Assembly (NCBI GenBank): GCA_036323355.1
Contig: AP028876.1
Span: 2,356,001 to 2,420,000, forward strand
DNA length: 64,000 bases
From: Gottschalkiaceae bacterium SANA
GTDB taxonomy: Bacteria > Bacillota > Clostridia > Tissierellales > GPF-1
Direction: 5' to 3'
Within the stretch, counting starts at the first letter, position 1. Every line of letters begins with the position of its first letter. The notes under the pieces are model-generated. The model saw only the letters and a program-made list of their open reading frames with translations. It had not been told where the DNA came from and ran no database searches. Below, in pieces: positions 27,932 through 36,787 of this stretch. Position numbers and translations under genes: made by a program.

Positions 27932-29557
27932 TTATGCAACTGTGTGTTCATTGTCGTCAACTAGTGATGCGATATTCATGGCATGATCAGAAACTCGCTC
28001 CAAGTTGCTGATGATTTCTAAGAAAATAATACCCGCCCGCGGTTCACAAGTGCCTTTATTTAAGCGACTAATATGCGCCTTGCGGTACTCTTTTTCTAAT
28101 TGATCGACCTGTGCCTCTACAATCTCAACCTGTTCCATCAAGGATCGATCGACGGTCTTAATCGCATCTAAAGACGTACGATAAGTCATGAAGACCATAT
28201 CATAGATATGTTTCAATTCCTTTTGCGCAGATTCAGAGAAGTTAACCTCATAGTCGATGCGATATTGTGCCAATTCAGCAATATTCTCTGCATGATCGCC
28301 AACCCGCTCGATATCGGTAATCGCATTCATCAAAGCTTGAATTCGTATCTGTGACTGGTCCGATACCGATTGCCTAGAAAGATCAATTAAATAAGTCGTT
28401 ATATCATGATTTAAATTATTGATGGTCTTTTCATTTTCCAAAACCAAACTAATCTTCTCCGCATTCGCTTCTTGTACCGCTTCTACAGAAAGACCTAAAT
28501 TGTCACGGACAATTTTTCCCATGCGCAAAACTTCTTTTCCTGCTAGGCCAAGCGCAATCTCTGGTGTTTCTTCAATGATACGTCGATCCAAGTATTTGAC
28601 CGTTTTGAATTGATATTCATCATCTCGAATGGGTATAAGTCGTTCCGCTGCCTTAACAAACAAAACAGAAAATGGCAACAACAACAAAGTGTTAGCAACA
28701 TTAAATAGCGTATGGGCATTGGCAATCTGTCGTTGAACATCTCCAACCGACAAACTCGTGATCCACTCGGTAATCGGCAAGACATACAAGAGAACCATAA
28801 AGAGAATCGTTCCAATAATATTAAACAATAAATGCATCAAAGCAGCGCGCCTAGCCGTTCGACTTGCACCTACCGATGAAATCATTGCAGTTACCGTGGT
28901 TCCAATATTCTGACCGAACAAGATCGGAAAAGCCGCATCCAATCCCAAAACTCCCGTAGAAGCAACGGCAAGCAAGATACCTGTTGTAGCCGATGAAGAC
29001 TGCACAATGGCAGTAATCACGAAACCAACTAAAATTCCCATAAATGGATTGGACAAGCTTGTAATCATCTGCGTAAATGCCGGCGTTGATGATAAAGGCT
29101 TTAAAACACTCGACATGGTTGCCATTCCTAAGAATAAAATACCAAATCCAATTAGAACTTCAGCAATTTCTTGATTTTGTCGTTTCTTAGATGCCAATTG
29201 CATGGCAACCCCTATGGCAATAACAAAGGGTGCAATATCCGTTAGTTTAAAGGCTACCAATTGTGCGGTAATCGTTGTACCAATATTGGCACCCATAATT
29301 ACCCCAATGGCTTGATAGAGACTCATTAATCCAGCGTTTACAAATCCGACAACCATAACGGTAGTCGCAGAAGAACTCTGAATTAGCATGGTTACAACCG
29401 CACCGACAACAACGCCAATATATTTATTGGTTGTTAATGCGCCAATCATTTGCTTCAGGCGATTGCCTGCTGCCTTCTGCAAACCGTTGCCCATCATGTT
29501 CATTCCGAACAAAAATAGACCCAGGCCACCTAAGACTCCTGCAAGTATGCTAAACAT
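27932..29557 (-). CDS. Na+/phosphate symporter family protein with PhoU-like domain
   Basis: Membrane protein of the NptA/YjbB family. The 541-residue protein has a repeated half-symporter core: MLIQSSSATTVMVVGFVNAG near 60-80 and IVQSSSATTGILLAVAST near 185-205, the QSSS signature occurring twice as expected. About eight hydrophobic segments fill the first 310 residues. The last ~200 residues are helical with PhoU-like motifs (ITDIERVGDHAENIAEL, ISNLERVSDHAMNIASL). Phosphate transport is likely; a signalling role of the PhoU part is inference. Confidence 0.88.
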   Translation of the reverse strand: MFSILAGVLGGLGLFLFGMNMMGNGLQKAAGNRLKQMIGALTTNKYIGVVVGAVVTMLIQSSSATTVMVVGFVNAGLMSLYQAIGVIMGANIGTTITAQLVAFKLTDIAPFVIAIGVAMQLASKKRQNQEIAEVLIGFGILFLGMATMSSVLKPLSSTPAFTQMITSLSNPFMGILVGFVITAIVQSSSATTGILLAVASTGVLGLDAAFPILFGQNIGTTVTAMISSVGASRTARRAALMHLLFNIIGTILFMVLLYVLPITEWITSLSVGDVQRQIANAHTLFNVANTLLLLPFSVLFVKAAERLIPIRDDEYQFKTVKYLDRRIIEETPEIALGLAGKEVLRMGKIVRDNLGLSVEAVQEANAEKISLVLENEKTINNLNHDITTYLIDLSRQSVSDQSQIRIQALMNAITDIERVGDHAENIAELAQYRIDYEVNFSESAQKELKHIYDMVFMTYRTSLDAIKTVDRSLMEQVEIVEAQVDQLEKEYRKAHISRLNKGTCEPRAGIIFLEIISNLERVSDHAMNIASLVDDNEHTVA

Positions 29558-29614
29558 AATTGTTAATCCACCTCATTTTTTTATTTCAAACACGTCTCCG
29601 CGTTCGCAACGAAT

Positions 29615-30085
29615 TTATCGCAAGCCTGGATAATCCAGCTGGCGAAGTGCTTCATACAAAACGATATTAACGGAATTTGCTAAATTCAAAGAACGTGCTT
29701 TTTCGATATTCCTCATGGGGATTCGAACATTATGTTCTTCAAAACGATTCAGCAAATCCTTGTCAATCCCTTTGGTCTCTTTTCCAAAAACCAAATAGCA
29801 TTCATCGACATATGAAAAGTCAGAATGGCGGTGACCGCCCTTGGTCGTCGCAAAAAAGAATCGATTATGATCTACCGTATCCAGCAACTCATCAAAGTTC
29901 TCATGAACAACAACTTCCACCAGATCCCAATAATCGAGTCCGGCTCGTTTCAAGTATTTATCTGAAATCGAAAATCCCAATGGTTTCACCAAATGCAAAA
30001 CCGTTCCAGTCGCTGCGCAAGTCCGCGCAATTGCTCCCGTATTATGTGGAATTTCCGGTTCAATCAGTACAATGTGCAATGCCAT
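29615..30085 (-). CDS. trmL: tRNA (cytidine/uridine-2'-O-)-methyltransferase TrmL
   Basis: SPOUT-class methyltransferase that modifies the wobble base of leucine tRNAs. The 156-residue protein has VLIEPEIPHNTGAIARTCAATG at the N-terminus, the SAM-knot motifs YLVFGKETKGID and IPMRNIEKARSLNLANSVNIVLYEALRQ. Length matches TrmL/CspR. The ATG at 30085 follows AAGGAGGAGTAAT; the longer frame overlaps the HAD gene. It starts directly beyond the stop codon of the HAD phosphatase gene and is probably co-transcribed with it. Confidence 0.93.
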   Translation of the reverse strand: MALHIVLIEPEIPHNTGAIARTCAATGTVLHLVKPLGFSISDKYLKRAGLDYWDLVEVVVHENFDELLDTVDHNRFFFATTKGGHRHSDFSYVDECYLVFGKETKGIDKDLLNRFEEHNVRIPMRNIEKARSLNLANSVNIVLYEALRQLDYPGLR

Positions 30086-30086
30086 A

Positions 30087-30899
30087 TTACTCCTCCTTAC
30101 AATAGGTCTCAATCACGTGTGCAATCGCTGATTCTCCATTGGTAACTGTCACAGCATCCGCACATTTTTTCAATGCAGGTGCCCCATTTCCCATGGCAAT
30201 GCCCAATCCAGCGAGTTGAATCATCGTCATATCATTTTCCTGGTCTCCAACGGCAATCGTCTCTTCCATCGAAATCTCCAATTCATCACAGACCAATTGA
30301 AGCGCTGAACCTTTGTTGACTTGGTCAGCCATTACTTCTAGAACGCCTTCCCAAGATTGAGCCAAGGCAAATCCCCCTGCCTCTTCAAGAGCTTCACGTA
30401 CTGCATTCAACTGCTCCGGTTTATGCGAGTGAAAAACCAATTTTGGCACTTCTAAGTCTTGCTCGCGATAATAACGGCCTAAGGCCTCATCGGTAAGAAA
30501 ACACAGTTTCACACCAAAACCACCTTCATATTTTGAAAGTGCTTCTCGCATACCCTCGGTTGCATAGATTGTGTCTTGGTCATAATAGCGATATAAGACA
30601 TCATTGGTCTCGGCAATCGAAATTATCTGTTCAATCTTCTCATGGGACAAGAATCGTCGAGAAGAAAAGCCACTTATTTTCGGATCATATACATAGGCAC
30701 CATTGAAGCAAATCATCGGAAGATTTGGAGAAATCTTTTTTGCATAAATCGATGCCGCTTGAAAATTTCGTCCCGTTGCAATCACAACAAGCCCACCTCG
30801 ATTTTGATACGATCGAATTGCAGTCAAGTTGGCCTCAGAAACTTCATGTTCTTCATTCAATAGAGTACCATCTAAATCAACAGCCAATAACTTTTTCAT
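30087..30899 (-). CDS. Cof-type HAD-IIB family phosphatase
   Basis: Soluble Mg-dependent phosphatase of sugar phosphates or cofactors. The 270-residue protein has motif I LLAVDLDGTLLN, motif II VIATGR, a C2B cap in the middle, and the motif III-IV region KGSALQLVCDELEIS with GDQENDMTMIQLAGLGIAMGNG. The ATG at 30899 follows AAGGAGGCTGCG. The substrate is unknown. It has a plausible promoter and leads the pair with trmL. Confidence 0.9.
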   Translation of the reverse strand: MKKLLAVDLDGTLLNEEHEVSEANLTAIRSYQNRGGLVVIATGRNFQAASIYAKKISPNLPMICFNGAYVYDPKISGFSSRRFLSHEKIEQIISIAETNDVLYRYYDQDTIYATEGMREALSKYEGGFGVKLCFLTDEALGRYYREQDLEVPKLVFHSHKPEQLNAVREALEEAGGFALAQSWEGVLEVMADQVNKGSALQLVCDELEISMEETIAVGDQENDMTMIQLAGLGIAMGNGAPALKKCADAVTVTNGESAIAHVIETYCKEE

Positions 30900-30927
30900 C
30901 GCAGCCTCCTTCAAGCCTCTAGCATTT

Positions 30928-30957
30928 ATTATATAGGACAGCTGCACTATGAATCAA
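30928..30957 (-). promoter_or_regulatory. Promoter of the HAD phosphatase-trmL pair
   Basis: TTGATT (30952-30957) and TATAAT (30928-30933) on the minus strand are 18 nt apart. Confidence 0.55.
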
Positions 30958-30964
30958 TGAAAAA

Positions 30965-31618
30965 TTACTTGAAATCATTCAGTTTTGCCAGGCAAAGCTT
31001 TTCCTTAGCCAATGGACAGGATTCACAATTTGGATTGCGAGCCATACAGACGCGACGACCGTGTAAAATGATCCAATGGTGGGCGTCTTTCCAATCTTTT
31101 TTAGGGATCACCTTCATTAAATCCTCTTCCGTTTTCCGTACATTGGTTGCCTGGGCAAGTCCAATTCGATTAGAAACTCGAAACACATGAGTGTCCACGG
31201 CAATTGCGGGAATCTCAAATGCATTGCTTAAAACAACATTGGCGGTCTTTCGACCCACCCCTGGAAGGGCTTCCAAGGCTTCTCTTGTTGCTGGAACCTG
31301 GCTGTTATGCCGATCGACTAAAAGCTGGCTCATGGCAAGCAAATTTTTCGTCTTATTGTGATAAAGACCAATTCGTCTCAGCTTCGATTCAATCTCAGCT
31401 GTACTAAGCCCAACCATCATTTCAGGTGTATTGGCAATGGGAAATAGCTCTGCCGTCACCTTATTGACCGCTACATCCGTGGTTTGCGCACTCAGCATGA
31501 CTGCCACCAAGAGCTCATATTCGCTGTTCCAATTCAATTCTGTTTTGGGGTTGGGATACAGGGTCTCAAGAATCTCAAGTACAGATTCCTTTTCTTTTTT
31601 CGTCAATCTTTTTCTCAT
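30965..31618 (-). CDS. nth: Endonuclease III
   Basis: Base-excision repair glycosylase/AP lyase for oxidised pyrimidines. The 217-residue protein has the helix-hairpin-helix LPGVGRKTANVVL with the catalytic Lys near residue 122, the catalytic Asp in IAVDTHVFRVSNRIG, and a C-terminal [4Fe-4S] ligand set C-X6-C-X2-C-X5-C. GGAGGG lies just before the ATG at 31618; an ATG four codons upstream overlaps that site. Confidence 0.95.
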   Translation of the reverse strand: MRKRLTKKEKESVLEILETLYPNPKTELNWNSEYELLVAVMLSAQTTDVAVNKVTAELFPIANTPEMMVGLSTAEIESKLRRIGLYHNKTKNLLAMSQLLVDRHNSQVPATREALEALPGVGRKTANVVLSNAFEIPAIAVDTHVFRVSNRIGLAQATNVRKTEEDLMKVIPKKDWKDAHHWIILHGRRVCMARNPNCESCPLAKEKLCLAKLNDFK

Positions 31619-31661
31619 TTTTCCCTCCATTATTATTTTATCCCTATCACCGGCAAATGAA

Positions 31662-31691
31662 AAGAAAAAAACGACGCATAAGCGTCGTTTC
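31662..31691 (-). terminator. Terminator after the kbl-like gene
   Basis: A 9-bp stem AAACGACGC/GCGTCGTTT with a 4-nt loop and a T-run on the minus strand lies just after the stop codon at 31699. Confidence 0.8.
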
Positions 31692-31698
31692 TAATATT

Positions 31699-32886
31699 CT
31701 ATAGAATCCCAATTTCCATTGCCGTGCTTTTTATAATCGCAATTGCTTGATTTAATTGCTCCTTGGTATGTCCTGCAGTGACCATACAGCGAAGCCTTCC
31801 AGCTCCCTTGGGCACTGTTGGAAAAACAATACCGGATACATAGACCCCATTCTGTAAAAGCTTACGAGAGAATTCCATGGTTATTGCTTCATCACCAACC
31901 ATTACCGGTGTAATCGGGGTCTCACTTTGTCCCGTATCAAAGCCCAAAGCGGTTAGTTTTTCTTTAAAATACCTTGCATTATCCCATAATCGGTCCGTAT
32001 ATTCCGTTGACTCCATTAGCATATGAAGGGCTTCGATCGATGCCGCAACTGATGCAGGTGGAATCGATGTGGAAAATAGAATTGGACGACCACGATGGTT
32101 CAACCAATCATAAGCCGTTTGATTACAAGCGACATATCCACCGACAGAACCAATTGCTTTTGAAAGCGTACCAATGCTGAAATCAACTCGTCCATGAAGG
32201 TTAAAATGATCGACAGTTCCCCGTCCACTTTCTCCAAGTACACCAGAACCATGAGCATCATCCACATAAGTCATGCAATTGTATGTTTCAGCCAAGGCAA
32301 CGATCTCTGGTAATTTGGCAATATCACCATCCATACTAAATACCCCATCTGTTATGATCAAGACATTGCGATAATTTTCTCGTCGCTCTTTTAAAACCTT
32401 CTCTAAATCTGCCATATCACTATGCTTGAACACCGTTTTATCCGCTCGAGACAAACGGCACCCGTCGATAATGCTGGCATGATTCAAGGAATCTGAAATA
32501 ATCAAATCACCTTTTTCTGTAATCGCCTGGATCGCTCCGGCGTTACAAGCAAAACCCGATTGAAATGCAATTGCCGCATCCTCTCGCTTAAAGGTCGCAA
32601 TGGTCCGGTCCAGTTCTTCGTGCAAGATCGTATTCCCCACAATGGTTCTAACTGCACCCGCACCGACTCCATAAATATCAATTGCTTGCTTTGCAGCTTC
32701 CTTGATTCGCGGATGATTTGCAAATCCCAAATAATTGTTCGATGATAAGTTGATTACACTCTTGCCGTTTAAAACAATCTCTGCATCGCATGGCGATTCC
32801 AAAACCGGCAGCTTTCGATAAACCCCCGTGTCTTTCAAGTCTTGCACTTTTTCAGCCAAATATCCCAATTCATGAATCTTACTCAT
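31699..32886 (-). CDS. PLP-dependent alpha-oxoamine synthase (glycine C-acetyltransferase-like)
   Basis: Condenses an acyl-CoA with an amino acid; closest fit is 2-amino-3-ketobutyrate CoA ligase (Kbl), which with threonine dehydrogenase breaks down threonine. The 395-residue protein has [51 protein letters not shown], the PLP Asp in [14 protein letters not shown], and the PLP lysine in [12 protein letters not shown] near residue 240. No tdh or bio gene is adjacent, so 8-amino-7-oxononanoate synthase (BioF) cannot be excluded. The ATG follows CGGAGGTGACGAG. Confidence 0.85.
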   Translation of the reverse strand: MSKIHELGYLAEKVQDLKDTGVYRKLPVLESPCDAEIVLNGKSVINLSSNNYLGFANHPRIKEAAKQAIDIYGVGAGAVRTIVGNTILHEELDRTIATFKREDAAIAFQSGFACNAGAIQAITEKGDLIISDSLNHASIIDGCRLSRADKTVFKHSDMADLEKVLKERRENYRNVLIITDGVFSMDGDIAKLPEIVALAETYNCMTYVDDAHGSGVLGESGRGTVDHFNLHGRVDFSIGTLSKAIGSVGGYVACNQTAYDWLNHRGRPILFSTSIPPASVAASIEALHMLMESTEYTDRLWDNARYFKEKLTALGFDTGQSETPITPVMVGDEAITMEFSRKLLQNGVYVSGIVFPTVPKGAGRLRCMVTAGHTKEQLNQAIAIIKSTAMEIGIL

Positions 32887-32965
32887 CTCGTCACCTCCGT
32901 AGTTTCTTCCCTTTTATGATAGCATATTTCGCAGGAAAACCTTTCGACAAATAACAAAAAAAGCA

Positions 32966-34081
32966 TTAACAATCCGTCATGTTTACCGATGATTTCCAGG
33001 CCAGAACAGCCGTCCATTCTTCGCGTACAGAAGTCTCTTTTTCCTCCTCCATTCGCTTTAAAATCAAGTCTCGCCCTTTCGCTTCATCCATCCGGATAAG
33101 GGTCCATGCAGCCGTTGATCGAATCATGGCAGAAGGATCCTGTAAATAGGGGCTTACCTGATCAAATCCTGAACTGCATACAGGTCGTGCCAAGGCCAAT
33201 AATGCATTGCGCCTCAAAACATTTCTGCCCCGCCAGCCAGCCGCCGTTTGAAGAAATTGTTCCCGAAATTTTGTCTTGTTCATTGCAAGGACAGCCAAAA
33301 GATCTGGATGCGCCGCTTCCCACAAAGAAGTCCTTTCCGCTGTGATCTGATCCTGATTCCATGGACAGACGATTTGGCAAGAGTCGCAGCCATAAATCCG
33401 ATTTCCCCATCGCTCCCGAATCCAAAACGGAACAGATGCCTTCGCCTGGGTCCAATAGGACAGGCAACGCCTGATATCCATCCGGTACGACTCATCTAAT
33501 GCACTCACAGGGCAGACCTGTTGACAGCGCATGCAGGATCCACATCCATCCTCCACCAATGTGCCTTCCAAACCCACGTCCTTGTCCAAAAGGATAAGTC
33601 CCAAAAAGAAGAAAGAACCCCAGTTTGGATGAATGATTGTTGTATTCTTTCCCTGAAATCCGCCACCTGCTTCTCTCGCAAAAGCCCGTTCCAACAAAGG
33701 GCCCGTGTCAACCTGAACGCTGCCTTGCAAGCCCGTTTCTTCAAGCCTCTCCATCAAGATCTTGATTTGGCGCTGCATCAGTAAGTGATAATCCTCACCT
33801 ACGGCAAAAACGGACAAGCTTCCTCGCATAGGATCTTCCGCTTTTTTCCATGTTTGCTTAGGTATTGGCAAACCAACGATCAACATGGTAGCCACCGACC
33901 CATAGCTTTCCCCCGGATCCACGCGACGATTTACATCCGTCTCTTCGAACTCGATCTCTTGCCCCGCTTTCTTTCGGCCAATAAGGAATTCTCTCGTTTG
34001 ATCCAGGGCTCTTGCTGGCATGGCACCGATAATCTCAATAGAAAGGCCTTTTGTTATTTCAGAACCATTTATCCCATTCAT
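32966..34081 (-). CDS. queG: Epoxyqueuosine reductase
   Basis: Cobalamin- and iron-sulfur-dependent reductase that finishes queuosine synthesis in tRNA. The 371-residue protein has two [4Fe-4S] motifs, CGSCMRCQQVCP near residue 180 and CDSCQIVCPWN near 233, and a C-terminal HEAT-like region with RNALLALARPV and IRSTAAWTLIRM. The ATG follows GGAGGAAGAATAG and comes directly after the stop codon of the zinc-ribbon gene (TAGATG). No other queuosine gene is in the window. Confidence 0.92.
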   Translation of the reverse strand: MNGINGSEITKGLSIEIIGAMPARALDQTREFLIGRKKAGQEIEFEETDVNRRVDPGESYGSVATMLIVGLPIPKQTWKKAEDPMRGSLSVFAVGEDYHLLMQRQIKILMERLEETGLQGSVQVDTGPLLERAFAREAGGGFQGKNTTIIHPNWGSFFFLGLILLDKDVGLEGTLVEDGCGSCMRCQQVCPVSALDESYRMDIRRCLSYWTQAKASVPFWIRERWGNRIYGCDSCQIVCPWNQDQITAERTSLWEAAHPDLLAVLAMNKTKFREQFLQTAAGWRGRNVLRRNALLALARPVCSSGFDQVSPYLQDPSAMIRSTAAWTLIRMDEAKGRDLILKRMEEEKETSVREEWTAVLAWKSSVNMTDC

Positions 34082-34447
34082 CTATTCTTCCTCCAACTTA
34101 GCTCCACACTTGGCACAAAAGACGTCACCATGACCCGCACGATAGCCGCAATCCGAACAAAAGCGGTCATTTACATTCGTTCTGCCAGGCATATCCCACG
34201 GACCTACAGAATCTCCAGCCAGTAAGCGTTCAGCGCGATCGCTAGAAATTTCAATCCATTCCTCACAATTTTCACATGCCAAAAAATACTGGCGGTTCCA
34301 GTGAAAGACCGGTAAAAAGAAAAAATGAAAAATTCGTTCCGTTTGAATCAAGGCTAATGATTCACGCCCACAACCACTACAGGCACCTTTCGGCTCAGCA
34401 ATTTTTTTCTTACGATCCTGAATACCAAAAATTCCAATGAAAAACAT
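34082..34447 (-). CDS. Zinc-ribbon protein of unknown function
   Basis: A 121-residue protein with three CxxC knuckles or pairs: CSGCG near 23, CENCE near 58, and a C-terminal pair CSDCGYRAGHGDVFCAKCGA near 96-115 forming a classic zinc ribbon. A short hydrophobic stretch at the N-terminus (MFFIGIFGI) and an aromatic segment FHFFFLPVFHW are present. It lies between nfo (4-nt gap) and queG (no gap), so all three are one operon. No function is assigned. Confidence 0.75.
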   Translation of the reverse strand: MFFIGIFGIQDRKKKIAEPKGACSGCGRESLALIQTERIFHFFFLPVFHWNRQYFLACENCEEWIEISSDRAERLLAGDSVGPWDMPGRTNVNDRFCSDCGYRAGHGDVFCAKCGAKLEEE

Positions 34448-34451
34448 CTAA

Positions 34452-35279
34452 TTATTCCCCTTCCTGACGCACCCACGCAATTTCCTTTTTATATCCAGGC
34501 AATTCATTGGGCGTCTCCAGAATCAGCGGAAGAGACGAAATAACCGGATGAGAAACAAAGCGAATTAATCCTTCCACATTCATGCTTCCTTGACCCAACT
34601 TGGCGTGTCGATCCTTATGGCTGTCAAAAGGTGTCAAACTGTCATTAAGATGAATGGCCTTCAAGCGATCAAGCCCGACCGTTCGGTCAAACTCATCCAA
34701 CACCCCATCTAAATCATTCATAATGTCATAGCCGGCGCTATAAACGTGACAGGTATCCATCAAGACACCCAATCGTTCATTGTCGACAACCCCGTCAATA
34801 ATAGCCTGCAATTCCTCGAATCGGCTTCCCACTTCAGATCCCTTTCCCGACATGGCTTCCAAAAGAACCCAACCTGGAAACTCTGCCAGAGGCATTTTGT
34901 TTAAGGCTTCAATAATCTGTTGAATGCCTACTTCCATCCCTTGACCCGTATGGCTGCCGGGATGAAAATTATAATAAAGTGGAGGAAAATTCATCAAGCG
35001 GTTTAAATCATCCAAAAACATCGATCGACCAAACGCTCGAGTTTCTTCTGTTTTGGAACAGAGATTTAAGGTATAGGGTGCATGAGCAATCAAGGTTCCC
35101 CATTCTCCTTTTTTCAATTGGTCTGTAAACTCCTTCAAATCCTGCGGATCGATCGCCTTTGCTCTCCCTCCTCTGGGATTTCTTGTGAAAAATTGAAAAG
35201 TGTTGGCTCCAATCCCTTCTGCAACGTTTAGCATGGCTGCATATCCTTTTGCAACTGATAAATGGCATCCTATTTCCAT
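34452..35279 (-). CDS. nfo: Endonuclease IV (AP endonuclease)
   Basis: Cuts DNA at abasic sites using three zinc ions. The 275-residue TIM-barrel has NFHPGSHTGQG, VLLEAMSGKGSEVGSRFEEL, LMDTCHVYSAGYDI and IHLNDSLTPFDSHKDRHAKLGQG, which carry the zinc ligands. It is slightly shorter than E. coli Nfo, as in many Firmicutes. AGGAG precedes the ATG. It pairs functionally with nth at 31 kb, though the two are in separate transcription units. Confidence 0.95.
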   Translation of the reverse strand: MEIGCHLSVAKGYAAMLNVAEGIGANTFQFFTRNPRGGRAKAIDPQDLKEFTDQLKKGEWGTLIAHAPYTLNLCSKTEETRAFGRSMFLDDLNRLMNFPPLYYNFHPGSHTGQGMEVGIQQIIEALNKMPLAEFPGWVLLEAMSGKGSEVGSRFEELQAIIDGVVDNERLGVLMDTCHVYSAGYDIMNDLDGVLDEFDRTVGLDRLKAIHLNDSLTPFDSHKDRHAKLGQGSMNVEGLIRFVSHPVISSLPLILETPNELPGYKKEIAWVRQEGE

Positions 35280-35317
35280 TTAATTTCTCCTCATATATGA
35301 TGGTTGAAACATCGTTT

Positions 35318-35866
35318 TTATGATTGATCTGACTTCGTAATTTTTCTCCGTGATCCTTGTCGAATGACAAATCCATAAGCAATCGCAAGGAATGCCGTTG
35401 CCCATAATAGAACATAGCGAATCAGTCCACTCGTTAAATCATGATCGCTGATCACAATGATTTCGTTATCAATAAATTGAAACACATACCCGTGATTCAA
35501 ATCGACGAGTATACCTCGATCTCCATTATGAGTGATTCGATTACCATACAGGACAAAATCCTCGTTTCCATACCGGTCAAAAATTGCATCTTTTTTGAAT
35601 ACTGCATATCCAATCGGCTTTTCATCTAGATTTGTTTGAAACAGAATAACCAAACCATATTTTGTTCGAAGCTGATCAATAACATCAACTTGGATATCTA
35701 CATCCTCTTTCTCCATGTTAATTTGTTTACTCACAAACTGATTGATATCTTTTCCATTGATATTATATACAATGAAGTATTGAAAAAAAATCAAGAAAAC
35801 TCCCAATAATATAAAAAATATGCCACCATTCGATTTATTTTTTTTATGATTACTACTTTTATGCAT
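35318..35866 (-). CDS. Hypothetical membrane protein with extracytoplasmic loop
   Basis: I do not recognise this 182-residue protein. It has a Lys/Asn-rich N-terminus, one hydrophobic segment at about 16-36 (GGIFFILLGVFLIFFQYFIV), a polar middle part of about 110 residues, and a second hydrophobic segment at about 148-168 (YVLLWATAFLAIAYGFVI) followed by a basic tail. This predicts both ends inside and the middle outside the cell. AAGGAG lies 7 nt before the ATG. The 90-bp repeat array begins 45 bp upstream of its start, so its promoter must lie in or beside the array. Confidence 0.7.
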   Translation of the reverse strand: MHKSSNHKKNKSNGGIFFILLGVFLIFFQYFIVYNINGKDINQFVSKQINMEKEDVDIQVDVIDQLRTKYGLVILFQTNLDEKPIGYAVFKKDAIFDRYGNEDFVLYGNRITHNGDRGILVDLNHGYVFQFIDNEIIVISDHDLTSGLIRYVLLWATAFLAIAYGFVIRQGSRRKITKSDQS

Positions 35867-35910
35867 GAAGTTCTCCTTGGCTGACTATTTTCGTCATATT
35901 CTCCTATTCA

Positions 35911-36620
35911 TCTTACACACTCTGCATGGCCTCGCGTCCATGCCCCCGTGCGTATGGTACGCATGTGATCTCTCCGTGACCACCTCATACTTATCGTCTA
36001 TCTTACACACTCTGCATGGCCTCGCGTCCATGCCCCCGTGCGTATGGTGCGCATGTGATCTCTCCGTGACCACCTCATACTTATCGTCTATCTTACACAC
36101 TCTGCATGGCCTCGCGTCCATGCCCCCGTGCGTATGGTGCGCATGTGATCTCTCCGTGACCACCTCATACTTATCGTCTATCTTGCACACTCTGCATGGC
36201 CTCGCGTCCATGCCCCCGTGCGTATGGTGCGCATGTGATCTCTCCGTGACCACCTCATACTTATCGTCTATCTTACACACTCTGCATGGCCTCGCGTCCA
36301 TGCTCCCGTGCGTATGGTGCGCATGTGATCTCTCCGTGACCACCTCATACTTATCGTCTATCTTACACACTCTGCATGGCCTCGCGTCCATGCCCCCGTG
36401 CGTATGGTGCGCATGTGATCTCTCCGTGACCACCTCATACTTATCGTCTATCTTACACACTCTGCATGGCCTCGCGTCCATGCCCCCGTGCGTATGGTGC
36501 GCATGTGATCTCTCCGTGACCACCCTCATACTTATCGTCTATCTTACACACTCTGCATGGCCTCGCGTCCATGCTCCCGTGCGTATGGTGCGCATGTGAT
36601 CTCTCCGTGACCACCCTCAG
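35911..36620. repeat. 90-bp tandem repeat array (seven full units and one partial)
   Basis: Units start at 35911, 36001, 36091, 36181, 36271, 36361, 36451 (91 bp, one extra C) and 36542 (79 bp, truncated at 36620). They differ by only single bases: A for G in unit 1, G for A in unit 4, T for C in units 5 and 8. Each unit has an inverted repeat GCATGG/CCATGC with an 8-nt loop and a second one, GTGATC/GACCAC, whose mismatch becomes a G-U pair in minus-strand RNA. The array is visibly richer in GC than its surroundings. Because 90 is a multiple of three, long open frames run through both strands; they lack ribosome binding sites and are not taken as genes. Confidence 0.95.
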
Positions 36621-36710
36621 AGCGCTCGCATTTCATGCGCCCGCACAATCCCCAACAATGCTCAGCCTACCCACACATGTGTGTCTACGCTTTGCTTGTT
36701 GTGTCTTTAG
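36621..36710. other. Spacer between the 90-bp array and rodA promoter
   Basis: No gene is seen. It contains an ACACATGTGT palindrome near 36673-36682 and otherwise no clear signal. Confidence 0.4.
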
Positions 36711-36739
36711 TGGTCACGCTCTGGCTGGTATGCTATTAT
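36711..36739 (+). promoter_or_regulatory. Promoter of rodA
   Basis: TGGTCA (36711-36716) and TATTAT (36734-36739) are 17 nt apart, and the -10 has a TG extension at 36731-36732. It is the first plus-strand promoter of the window. Confidence 0.55.
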
Positions 36740-36787
36740 TAGTATATCTTATATAACAAAATCAACTTAGACAAGGAAGGACGACTC

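Noticed and set aside
35865-36599. Protein-coding gene across the 90-bp array
   Set aside because: It is open on both strands only because the period is a multiple of three; no usable ribosome binding site and no recognisable domain.
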